Below the pieces are notes generated by a model. The model saw only the letters and a list, made by a program, of their open reading frames with translations. It made no database searches and was not told where the DNA came from. From Alloprevotella tannerae (GTDB taxonomy: Bacteria; Bacteroidota; Bacteroidia; Bacteroidales; Bacteroidaceae): a stretch of 17,184 bases of DNA. Location of the stretch: the NCBI GenBank assembly GCA_015259305.1, contig JABZGO010000017.1:1-17184 (forward strand), written 5' to 3'. Below are positions 5,802-15,066 of this stretch, in pieces; position 1 is the stretch's first letter; each line of letters begins with the position of its first letter. Made by a program: the position numbers and the translations under genes.

Positions 5802-6515
5802 TCAATTCTTTTTCAAGTCGAAAAGGTAGGAAAGTTTGATGGCTATCGTTCCATTGTTAGATCTTGAAAAGACGTGTCGCTTATCGTTCTTCCATAGATC
5901 GCTCAGGCCGTAGTAGTATCTTCCTTCGAGCATAAAATGGCCCGCCTTGTTGTTTAATTCAATGCCCAAACCGGCTGCGATGCCGTAGTCAAATTTGTGG
6001 TCGGCCGACATGTCGTATTGCGCAGCAAGTCCGTTTGGGCGGTCGGGGCGGCCTTCGGCGTTGAGCGTCCACGTATCGCTTTTATGACTACGTTCTCCTA
6101 CTAAATAACCAATCTGTGGGCCGGCAATAAAATAACCCATCAGGCCGCGTTGCTCACGCCCCAGACTCAGGCGAGCGAGAAAGGGTATTTCTATGTAGCT
6201 CATATCGCGGCGGTAGCGGTCGGGCAGCGGTAGTCCTTGGCTACTTTGAATCTGCTCCTTCCATCCTAGTTGGGTAAAATTGAATTCTACCTGCAAGGCG
6301 CAAAGTAGGTTAAAGTATTTTTCGCTCGTTATGCGAAACGTGGCGCCTACTGTTGGCCCGATATGCCATCCTTGCTTGATGGAGGGCGTGAAGCCGATTT
6401 GGTTCATCGCGAGGCCGGCGTTGACGCCAAAAGCCAAGGCATTGCGCGGCTCTCCCAATTGCGCAGAAACGCGCCCTGCGCTTAAGGCGAAGAACACTAT
6501 TAGCAGGTGCTTCAT
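5802..6515 (-). CDS. outer-membrane beta-barrel protein (PorT-like / PF13568-type)
   Basis: Predicted small outer-membrane barrel of 237 residues. The start at 6515 gives a signal peptide MKHLLIVFFALSAGRVSA followed by QLGEP. The mature part has alternating beta-strand pattern with the family-like phrases FGVNAGLAMNQIGF, WHIGPTVGATFRI, YIEIPFLARL, GYFIAGPQIGYLVG and DYGIAAGLGIEL. It ends with aromatic-rich strands (GHFMLEGRYYYGLSDLW, IAIKLSYLFDL), as expected for OmpA/W-like barrels. The frame is open 15 codons upstream, but that would hide the signal peptide. It starts 10 bases after the stop of the LysM protein gene, so the two are probably cotranscribed. The name PorT is a fold label here: membership in the type IX secretion system is not shown. 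Confidence 0.82.
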   Translation of the reverse strand: MKHLLIVFFALSAGRVSAQLGEPRNALAFGVNAGLAMNQIGFTPSIKQGWHIGPTVGATFRITSEKYFNLLCALQVEFNFTQLGWKEQIQSSQGLPLPDRYRRDMSYIEIPFLARLSLGREQRGLMGYFIAGPQIGYLVGERSHKSDTWTLNAEGRPDRPNGLAAQYDMSADHKFDYGIAAGLGIELNNKAGHFMLEGRYYYGLSDLWKNDKRHVFSRSNNGTIAIKLSYLFDLKKN

Positions 6516-6525
6516 AAGCAATCGT

Positions 6526-8022
6526 TTAGCGTGATTGCAATTGTTCGATGGTTCTATCATTCTTGTAATGAATGAAACTTATGCTGTTGTTGACCAGACC
6601 GCCGCCTGCTTCCGTAGCCGCAAAGCGCATATCGCTCTGAAGCATACCCGTTCCGGCGCGTTGCGTCGTGAAGTTTTTACCATAGGTAAACAAGCCTTGC
6701 AGCAGATGGGTCGCGAGGTCGTAACCTAAGAGTCCCATACGCGGAGATACATCTAAAGGCTCTGCATTGAACCACGCCTTATACTGCGCGTTGAACTCGG
6801 CGATGCCGCGCGAATAGGGGTTATAGAATGCATTCGTATATATATATGTATCGGCCATATGAAAATCTTCGCGCAGTGCTTGTTCGTGATCCAACCAGTC
6901 GGGGTAGCCGAATAGCGATACTTTGTACTTCGGATATTGCGCGTTAAACTGCTTAATCTTATCAAGCAATTGCCGCAAAACCGCAGGATCAGAATTGTCA
7001 GGAACGATGACGGTTTGTTTGTTCTTCGCGCAAGCCGATTTGAGTTGCGTGAGCGGTGCATCCAAGTTGCATATCGTCGTCGTGACGCCGGCCGCATTTA
7101 AGCGCGCCTTAAGCTGTTGTGTGAACGTTTGCTCGTTGGCGTTGCTGATGTGCATAAAGACCGCGTTGCGAATCTTGAAAATCTTCAAGAATAAGTCGGC
7201 CGCAAAAATTTGTTGATACTGCGTCGGCGTGTTGAGCAGGCAGAGTTGTGGCGTAGTATGCACTTGCCAGGCCTTTGAGGAGAAGGGCACGATCATGCGA
7301 ATCTGTTCCTCTTTCGCAAAGTTGGCCACCTCGGTAAAGTGAGCCGGATAAACAGGACCGATAATCACGTCCGGCTTCTGCGCTTTAAGTTTGCTGAGAA
7401 TCGTAGCCAAAGAGGATTGGTTAAAATCCTCATTGTAGGTATAAACATTGATGTCGCGCCCATTGTCGCGCAGCTTATCGGCAGCCATTAGAAAGCCACG
7501 ATAAAACTCCACGCTTCGCTCGCCTTCAATGCCCGAGGCCTTCATCGGCAACAGAAAGGCTACGCCGACCGTTTTGCTCACCGGAGCGGCGGCTTGCGTC
7601 GGACTATTGCCGGCCATTGTCGTGGGCGGAATATTGATAACTGAGCCCTTCTTTAGTTTATAGTCGGCTTGCCGCATCTCAGGGTTTGCCGCAACGAGCG
7701 CGTCAACCGTGATGTCATAGCGCTTCGCAATGTTCCACATCGTATCCCCTTTGCTGACGACGTGCGTAACAGAGGCGCTCGCTGCGCCACCGGCCGGAAG
7801 CATAATCGTTTGGCCGGCTTGTAGTGTTTCGACGGTTAAGCCGGGGTTAATTGCCAAGATCTTTTCTATCGTTGTATGGTGCAAACGCGCCAAACTATAG
7901 AGCGTTTCGCCACCTTGTACGATGTGTGCTGTGCCTTTTTGTTGCGCCGAAGCCCCCTGCGTATATAGGAAAAAGCCAAAACAGAGGAGGGCAAGGCGCA
8001 TTGCGTGTATGGAAACTTTCAT
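6526..8022 (-). CDS. secreted LysM protein with periplasmic-binding-like domain
   Basis: A 498-residue exported protein. The signal peptide covers about residues 1-26 (hydrophobic core LALLCFGFFLY, cut after GASA). Two LysM peptidoglycan-binding modules follow: residues 32-76 (HIVQGGETLYSLARLHH) and 86-132 (THVVSKGDTMWNIAKRYDI). From about 152 to the end the sequence looks like a type I periplasmic-binding (ABC solute/LpoA-like) domain, with VGVAFLLPM, EFYRGFLMAADKL, KPDVIIGPVYPAHF and KYKVSLFGYPDWL. Such a fold on a LysM anchor suggests a cell-wall bound scaffold or regulator rather than a transporter component, since no permease is adjacent. The start at 8022 is favoured by the signal peptide and a -7 box 26 bases upstream; Met8 is an alternative. 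It is followed by the beta-barrel gene at 10 bases. Confidence 0.85.
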   Translation of the reverse strand: MKVSIHAMRLALLCFGFFLYTQGASAQQKGTAHIVQGGETLYSLARLHHTTIEKILAINPGLTVETLQAGQTIMLPAGGAASASVTHVVSKGDTMWNIAKRYDITVDALVAANPEMRQADYKLKKGSVINIPPTTMAGNSPTQAAAPVSKTVGVAFLLPMKASGIEGERSVEFYRGFLMAADKLRDNGRDINVYTYNEDFNQSSLATILSKLKAQKPDVIIGPVYPAHFTEVANFAKEEQIRMIVPFSSKAWQVHTTPQLCLLNTPTQYQQIFAADLFLKIFKIRNAVFMHISNANEQTFTQQLKARLNAAGVTTTICNLDAPLTQLKSACAKNKQTVIVPDNSDPAVLRQLLDKIKQFNAQYPKYKVSLFGYPDWLDHEQALREDFHMADTYIYTNAFYNPYSRGIAEFNAQYKAWFNAEPLDVSPRMGLLGYDLATHLLQGLFTYGKNFTTQRAGTGMLQSDMRFAATEAGGGLVNNSISFIHYKNDRTIEQLQSR

Positions 8023-8047
8023 TTTTCTTGTAACTACTTGATTCAGG

Positions 8048-8055
8048 CAAAGGTA
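8048..8055 (-). promoter_or_regulatory. -7 promoter box for the LysM/beta-barrel operon
   Basis: TACCTTTG on the minus strand, 25 bases before the ATG at 8022, in the 113-base gap after the lipid kinase gene. No good -33 box was seen. It indicates that the LysM gene can be transcribed separately from the kinase gene. Confidence 0.5.
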
Positions 8056-8135
8056 GTAAAAAAAGGCGGGCTGATTGCGTGTTTTATGTTTTTTTCTAAG
8101 AAGATAACAGCAACTTATGATCGTAGCCGGAGGCG

Positions 8136-9158
8136 TTAGAGTTTGCGTAGCCGCTCCAAAATGTTGCGGTTCAGGCGGCGGATCTTCACTTGTTGGCGAA
8201 TGAAGCCGCGGCGCTGCTTGCTCCACCATTCTTCGCTACCTTCACCGAAAGCCTGCAGCAATGTGCGCGGCCGGCTATGCGCCTTAGGGTTGACAACAAT
8301 ATTGAGTCCTTGTGGTATGATTTCGATTTCAACTTCTTTTCCCGTCATAAATGGATCGCCATCGCAATGGATCGCACCTTCGCTTGAGCGCTGAATGTGT
8401 ACTTTCTGCGAACGGAAGGCTTTAATCTTGCTGTTTTTCATCAGTTGTCGGCTAAAAAGTTGCATCGCTAATAAAGGTGCTTCGAATGTAGAAAAAGGCT
8501 CCATAATAATAACGTCGAGCAAGCCGTCCTTCATAGAAGCAAAGGGAGCAATGTAAGCGTTGTTGCCATATTGAGAGGCGTTGGCGCAGGTTACGACTAC
8601 AGCTTTGTGCGTTTGCGCCCCGTTTTCGTCCGTCACCGTGTAGGTTTCCGGATGATATTTGACCCATTCCTTTAGTACATTCTCCACGTAAGTCAGCGGG
8701 CCGCGCTTGCCGCTTTCAGCAAACTTCATACTGATCAGCGCATCGAAGCCTACGCCGCAGGTACAAAAGAAAGGTCGCCCATTGATTTTGCCATAGTCGA
8801 GGCAATGAACGACTGCTTCATTTAATATTTGCGTAGCCTTTGACGGGTCCATCGGTAGGCGCAGATGGCGCGCTAAACCGTTGCCGGAGCCGCAGGGGAT
8901 AATGCCTAAGGCCGACTTGGTGTGGACTAAGGCACGGGCCACTTCGTTGATCGTTCCATCGCCACCGACGGCTACGACGATGTGGACGCCTTGCGCCGCG
9001 GCTTCGCGGGCCATCTCCTCAGCGTGGCCTGCATACTCCGTCGTGCGGAGTTTGCATTCGAAGAGGCTGCGGTCAATGTTCTTTTCTATCGCCTGTTCAA
9101 TAGCCGCTCTTCTGCCATTGCCGGAGATCGGGTTGACGATAAATAGGATTTTCTTCAT
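8136..9158 (-). CDS. diacylglycerol/sphingosine kinase family lipid kinase
   Basis: ATP-dependent lipid kinase of the DAGK catalytic family (DagK/YegS/sphingosine kinase fold), cytoplasmic or at the inner membrane face. It has 340 residues. Motifs are NPISGNG at 9-15, VVAVGGDGTINEVARAL at 61-77 (nucleotide-binding GGDGT), GIIPCGSGNGLARHL at 85-99 and CGVGFDA at 134-140. A beta-rich C-terminal domain carries AIHCDGDPF. It ends with a basic tail of about 25 residues (RRGFIRQQVKIRRLNRN..) that could contact membrane. Start 9158 is preferred over an ATG 6 codons upstream because MKKILFIVNP is the family N-terminus. It is divergent from serine palmitoyltransferase, so a sphingoid base is a reasonable substrate guess; the sequence alone cannot separate this from diacylglycerol. 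Confidence 0.88.
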   Translation of the reverse strand: MKKILFIVNPISGNGRRAAIEQAIEKNIDRSLFECKLRTTEYAGHAEEMAREAAAQGVHIVVAVGGDGTINEVARALVHTKSALGIIPCGSGNGLARHLRLPMDPSKATQILNEAVVHCLDYGKINGRPFFCTCGVGFDALISMKFAESGKRGPLTYVENVLKEWVKYHPETYTVTDENGAQTHKAVVVTCANASQYGNNAYIAPFASMKDGLLDVIIMEPFSTFEAPLLAMQLFSRQLMKNSKIKAFRSQKVHIQRSSEGAIHCDGDPFMTGKEVEIEIIPQGLNIVVNPKAHSRPRTLLQAFGEGSEEWWSKQRRGFIRQQVKIRRLNRNILERLRKL

Positions 9159-9173
9159 AATGGAAATTTGCTG

Positions 9174-9181
9174 CAAAAATA
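9174..9181 (-). promoter_or_regulatory. possible -7 box for the lipid kinase gene
   Basis: TATTTTTG on the minus strand, 15 bases before the ATG at 9158. It matches the consensus, but the region is A-rich, so chance is possible. Confidence 0.35.
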
Positions 9182-9276
9182 TAAATAGCCACTCAAACTC
9201 TCTGTTTCTTACCTAACCTTTTGCCGCTCAATGAAAAAAAATATGTGCTTGCCAGACCTTTTAAGGTGGAAATACC

Positions 9277-9284
9277 TATCTTTG
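9277..9284 (+). promoter_or_regulatory. -7 promoter box for serine palmitoyltransferase gene
   Basis: TATCTTTG, exact consensus, 74 bases before the ATG. The leader of about 65 nt contains CTCACT (9302-9307) complementary to AGTGAG (9324-9329) and a direct repeat GAAAATCAT (9332-9340, 9343-9351). Confidence 0.55.
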
Positions 9285-9358
9285 CAGCCTTGAAAAGTGG
9301 ACTCACTGCACGAATCGCCTTAAAGTGAGCTGAAAATCATACGAAAATCATTATTAAT

Positions 9359-10543
9359 ATGAGCATATTAGACGATAGACTGGCCAAGTACACCTTGCCC
9401 CAACATTACATGGATCTTGGAATGTATCCTTATTTCCGAGAGATAGATGGCAAGCAGGGGACAGAAGTAAATATGGGTGGTCACGACGTTTTGATGTTCG
9501 GGTCAAATGCATACACTGGTTTGCCCGGCGATCAGCGCATCATAGATGCCGGTATTAAGGCTTTGCAGCAATATGGATCCGGTTGTGCCGGCTCGCGCTT
9601 CCTTAATGGCACGCTGGACATTCACGTAAAGTTGGAGAAGGAATTGGCTGAATACATAGGCAAAGATGAGTCGCTTTGTTTTTCAACCGGCTTCACCGTT
9701 AATTCAGGTGTGATTCCGTCTTTGCTGACGCGCGAAGATTACATCATCTGCGATGATCGTGATCATGCTTCAATCGTTGATGGGCGTCGTCTGAGTTTTG
9801 CTAGGGCTTTGAAGTATAAGCACAATGATATGGAAGATTTGGAGCGGCAGTTGCAAAAATGTACGCCCGAATCTGTTAAACTCATTGTTGTTGACGGCGT
9901 CTTCTCTATGGAAGGCGATTTGGCTAACCTACCGGAAATTGTGCGCCTAAAGCAAAAATATAATGCGGTGCTTATGGTTGACGAGGCTCACGGCTTAGGT
10001 GTCTTCGGGCGCGAAGGACGCGGCGTGTGCGACCATTTTGGACTTACGGATCAAGTTGATCTGATTATGGGCACATTTAGCAAGTCTCTTGCCAGCATCG
10101 GGGGGTTTATCGCTGCCAATAAGACGATAATCAACTGGCTGCGCCATAATGCCCGCACATATATTTTCAGTGCTTCTGCAACGCCGTCGGCTACGGCTTG
10201 CGCTCGCGAGGCTTTACGCATTATCCGGCAAGAACCTGAGCGTATTCAGGCGCTTTGGGATGTGACCAATTATGCTTTGAAGTGCTTCCGCGAAGAGGGC
10301 TTTGAAATTGGTGCGACAGAATCTCCCATTATCCCGCTTTATGTGCGCGATGTGCAGAAGACTTTCGTTGTGACTAAGCGCGCTTTTGACGAAGGCGTCT
10401 TTATCAATCCGGTGATCCCTCCGGCTTGTGCTCCTCAAGATACTTTGGTACGCTTTGCCTTGATGGCAACGCATACGCACGAACAGGTAGATAGAGGCAT
10501 CGCTGCCTTAACGAAAGTGTTCCGCGAATTGGATATTATTTGA
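9359..10543 (+). CDS. spt: serine palmitoyltransferase (alpha-oxoamine synthase family)
   Basis: PLP enzyme that condenses serine with a fatty acyl-CoA to form 3-ketosphinganine, the first step of sphingolipid synthesis; bacterial forms are soluble homodimers. It has 394 residues, usual for the family. Visible motifs are MFGSNAYTGL (46-55), GSGCAGSRFLNGT (73-85), DRDHASIVDG (133-142; His136 stacks on PLP), VDEAHGLGVFG (207-217; Asp208 and His211) and GTFSKSLASIGGF (238-250), with Lys242 as the Schiff-base lysine. The sequence fits the Bacteroidales serine palmitoyltransferase type better than glycine C-acetyltransferase (Kbl) or BioF, which share all these motifs. The absence of biotin or threonine-catabolism genes nearby and the adjacent lipid kinase support this. 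A terminator follows about 50 bases after the stop. Confidence 0.88.
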   Translation: MSILDDRLAKYTLPQHYMDLGMYPYFREIDGKQGTEVNMGGHDVLMFGSNAYTGLPGDQRIIDAGIKALQQYGSGCAGSRFLNGTLDIHVKLEKELAEYIGKDESLCFSTGFTVNSGVIPSLLTREDYIICDDRDHASIVDGRRLSFARALKYKHNDMEDLERQLQKCTPESVKLIVVDGVFSMEGDLANLPEIVRLKQKYNAVLMVDEAHGLGVFGREGRGVCDHFGLTDQVDLIMGTFSKSLASIGGFIAANKTIINWLRHNARTYIFSASATPSATACAREALRIIRQEPERIQALWDVTNYALKCFREEGFEIGATESPIIPLYVRDVQKTFVVTKRAFDEGVFINPVIPPACAPQDTLVRFALMATHTHEQVDRGIAALTKVFRELDII

Positions 10544-10594
10544 TAAGCAATCATTTTTTTAGATTAACAGATAACCGGACTTTTCTTCGGTAAA

Positions 10595-10633
10595 TAAAGG
10601 CAGCGCTTGGGTCGTTGCCTTTACTTTTTTATT
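10595..10633 (+). terminator. intrinsic terminator of spt
   Basis: TAAAGGCA (10595-10602) pairs with TGCCTTTA (10616-10623). The stem extends inward through GCG/CGT with one G-U pair, around a CTTGGGT loop. CTTTTTT follows at 10624-10630. Confidence 0.85.
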
Positions 10634-10820
10634 CGTATGAAGCGCGATGTAGACCTCTCTTTATGAGGGTCGATTCGGGGGTAAGATTCTTCCTGTGAAT
10701 AATTAATTGAAAGTTTTACTTCGCGTGAAGTGTGATGACGGGATCGGGATTATTCCTGCTTTCTTTCTTGATAACATAATTAGCCGTCGACAAAATATGT
10801 ATATGCCTGAGTAGCGTTGC

Positions 10821-10921
10821 CTGCTTGGTTGTAAAATGCGCTACTTTGGAATTTTAATTCCTAAGCTTGGAAATTTAATCCGCTACCTTGGAACTAAAAT
10901 ACCAAACGCTTGGTGCAAAAA
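10821..10921. repeat. degenerate 21-bp tandem repeat, five units
   Basis: TTGG cores start at 10825, 10846, 10867, 10888 and 10910, giving spacings of 21, 21, 21 and 22. Around them the units resemble C-TTGG-aa-tttAAT-cc, clearest in the second, third and fourth. The rest is diverged. The repeat lies in the gap between spt and the atp operon and has no coding potential. Confidence 0.65.
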
Positions 10922-11394
10922 TGCGATTGCGTAAATAGGGTAGGCTGCTTGTGCTTCGCGGGGATATGAACAGTTCTTTCGGAATTATTTGTGCTTGGTT
11001 ATGGCTCCGGCTTAAGCGGCCTCGTCTTCTCGTCTGCGATCAACGATTAAACGCACCATTTTTCTTCGCATCCTTTCATTAAAATTGAGGAGACACCCAT
11101 CGACTTTGTCGATAAATGTGCGCTTCGCGGATGTAAATACGATGAGATGAGAGGTTGGTCAGCTTAAAAAGTGCTGACCTAAATGTAGAAGAGGGCTATG
11201 CCTATATGATGGAAGTAGTGTAGCACAAGAGAGGGTGTCTATATTCTTAACTAGTGCTATTAGTTAGACGAATTGTAAGTATAAACACGCTTTTTGATGA
11301 TAGAACTATGGGCTAAATATGGCCAGTGTTGGGGAAATTAACCATATTTGACGTAAGCGGTGGAAAATAAAAATACTTTTTCGGCTTAGATTGC

Positions 11395-12982
<1,588 letters not shown>

Positions 12983-13040
12983 CCGCCTAGCGCATTCGGC
13001 TATCCTTGTTATTCTAAATAGCTAAATCAAGCGAAAACGT

Positions 13041-13283
13041 ATGAAAGTAATCATCGTCTCTCCGGAAAAGGTCTTGTATCAAGGCGAAGCCTCTTCGGTC
13101 GTCGTTCCCGGTGAGAAAGGGCGCTTTGAAATCTTAGATCATCACGCGCCGATTATCTCGACTTTGACAGAAGGCACTGTCGTCTGCCGCGGAAATGCTC
13201 CCGTGACGCTTGCTGTGCGTGGCGGATTCGTAGACGTAGCTTGCAATGAAGTTAGTATTTGTGTAGAGGAAGAAAGCAAATGA
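13041..13283 (+). CDS. atpC: ATP synthase F1 subunit epsilon, short form
   Basis: Central-stalk subunit contacting gamma and the c-ring. It has only 80 residues, corresponding to the N-terminal beta-sandwich (MKVIIVSPEKVLYQGEASSVVVPGEKGRFEILDHHAP..). The C-terminal two-helix domain that can inhibit hydrolysis in E. coli (139 residues) is missing. The gene is not broken: it ends with a normal stop that overlaps the start of the next gene as ATGA (13280-13283), implying translational coupling. Short epsilons of this size are known in Bacteroidota. Confidence 0.95.
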   Translation: MKVIIVSPEKVLYQGEASSVVVPGEKGRFEILDHHAPIISTLTEGTVVCRGNAPVTLAVRGGFVDVACNEVSICVEEESK

Positions 13284-13687
13284 AAGTAGCTAAGCCCCTA
13301 ATATCTCTGGCCGTAGTTTATTTGCTGCTTGGTCCCATTCTCTTTCTGGCGGAAAGAAACCTGCTTGGGATGGAGGCGCTCAAACAATTGCTGCCAATTA
13401 CGTTGCTGGGGGCGTTTTTCTTTGCTTTTTCATTCTTCGAACTTGCATTTGGTGATCGATTACGGCGAACGCAGAATAAGACGATGACCGGCTTTTATTT
13501 GGCGACGAAAATTGTGCGCCTTTTATCTGCCCTAGTGTTGTTTTTGATCTATGCCGTATTGGTCAAGACGCAGTTGTTATACTTTACGATTAACCTTGCC
13601 GGATTTTACTTGGTGACGACAGCATTCTTGTCCTATTATTATATAAGGACTGAAAGCAAATCAAAATCGGAGACTAAGGCTTCATAA
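13280..13687 (+). CDS. AtpI-like four-helix membrane protein of the atp operon
   Basis: A 135-residue membrane protein with four hydrophobic segments at about residues 6-28, 38-58, 78-98 and 101-124, and a charged C-terminal tail (RTESKSKSETKAS). Its place between epsilon and subunit a, overlapping atpC by 4 bases, is where many Bacteroidota operons carry an unnamed small membrane protein analogous to AtpI (c-ring assembly or Mg uptake help). I see no sequence motif proving homology to AtpI. The start ATG at 13280 is chosen for the overlap; an upstream in-frame ATG at 13259 lies inside atpC. Confidence 0.8.
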   Translation: MKVAKPLISLAVVYLLLGPILFLAERNLLGMEALKQLLPITLLGAFFFAFSFFELAFGDRLRRTQNKTMTGFYLATKIVRLLSALVLFLIYAVLVKTQLLYFTINLAGFYLVTTAFLSYYYIRTESKSKSETKAS

Positions 13688-13710
13688 TTTCTCGCATTAT
13701 CTTAAACGAT

Positions 13711-14769
13711 ATGAAACATATTTACGCCATAGGAATAGCGCTGATCCTTGCTCTCTTCACATTTGTTCCTACCACTGCACACGCAGAAGAAGAGCTCGAT
13801 GTGAAAGAAATCGTTTTGGGGCATATGAGCGATGCTTATGAATGGCATATTACAACCCTTGGACATAAGCATGTCTCTTTGCCGCTCCCTGTCATTGTGA
13901 AAAGTCAACGCGATGGGCAATGGCACATCTTCTCTTCTGCTCGCTTCGAGGAGGCAGTAGGAGGCGTGTATGATGGCTTCTATATTGATGCCGCACGACA
14001 AGGGAAGATTTATGAAAAAGGCTACAACGAGCGTCCGTGGGATTTAAGTATTACAAAAGATGTGGTGCAAATTTGGATCAATGTCCTTGTGTTGCTCTTG
14101 ATCTTTATTCCTTGTGCTCGTTGGTATAAACGCCACGAGGTGACCGAAGAAGCGCCCAAGGGCTTTGTAGGGTGTATTGAAGTGCTCGTCTCTGCGATCA
14201 ATGATGACGTTATCAAGACAGGCATTGGCGAAAAGAACTATCGCCCTTACTCTCCTTTTCTCTTGACGATGATCTTCTTTATCTTGGTGACTAACTTGAT
14301 GGGCTTGATTCCCTTCTTCCCCGGAGGAGCTAACGTGACCGGTAATATCACAATTACCTTCCTCTTAGCTTTCCTCACCTTTATCGCCATCAATGTCTTC
14401 GGCAATAAGGAGTATTGGAAAGAAGTCTTTTGGCCGGACGTTCCGGTTTGGATGAAGTGTCCGGTGCCTTTGATGCCTGTCATCGAGTTTTTTAGCTTAT
14501 TCACGAAGCCATTTGCCTTAATGGTGCGTCTCTTTGCTAATATGTTAGCCGGTCACGCCATTATACTTTCGCTCACTTGTGTGATTTTTATCACATTCCA
14601 AGTTAATCTTTACGTAGGATCAGCAATATCAGTCTTCAGTGGGCTTTTGATGATCTTTATGAATGCCTTAGAGCTTTTGGTCGCTTTTATACAGGCATAC
14701 GTCTTTACGATGCTGAGCGCAATCTTTATAGGCTTGGCACATCCACATCACGAACATACTACAAATTAA
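13711..14769 (+). CDS. atpB: ATP synthase Fo subunit a, with exported N-terminal extension
   Basis: Fo stator subunit forming the proton half-channels against the c-ring. It has 352 residues against 271 in E. coli. Residues 1-25 look like a cleavable signal peptide (core IGIALILALFTFV, cut after AHA). About 90 mainly hydrophilic residues follow (34-115), likely periplasmic, including HMSDAYEWHI and WHIFSSARF. The membrane part begins near residue 118. The essential arginine is Arg273 in ALMVRLFANMLAGH (269-282), and ELLVAFIQAYVFTMLSAIFIG is the conserved last helix. It ends in a His-rich tail. It starts 23 bases after the AtpI-like gene, and atpE follows after 26 bases. Confidence 0.96.
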   Translation: MKHIYAIGIALILALFTFVPTTAHAEEELDVKEIVLGHMSDAYEWHITTLGHKHVSLPLPVIVKSQRDGQWHIFSSARFEEAVGGVYDGFYIDAARQGKIYEKGYNERPWDLSITKDVVQIWINVLVLLLIFIPCARWYKRHEVTEEAPKGFVGCIEVLVSAINDDVIKTGIGEKNYRPYSPFLLTMIFFILVTNLMGLIPFFPGGANVTGNITITFLLAFLTFIAINVFGNKEYWKEVFWPDVPVWMKCPVPLMPVIEFFSLFTKPFALMVRLFANMLAGHAIILSLTCVIFITFQVNLYVGSAISVFSGLLMIFMNALELLVAFIQAYVFTMLSAIFIGLAHPHHEHTTN

Positions 14770-14783
14770 AGCAATAAAATTAA

Positions 14784-15041
<258 letters not shown>

Positions 15042-15066
15042 TAGCTATACATCGATAATTTGAGAA

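Noticed and set aside
9359..10543. Glycine C-acetyltransferase (kbl) or BioF instead of serine palmitoyltransferase
   Set aside because: Motifs are shared, but no tdh or bio genes are adjacent, and the overall sequence and the lipid kinase neighbour fit the Bacteroidales serine palmitoyltransferase better; not strictly excluded.
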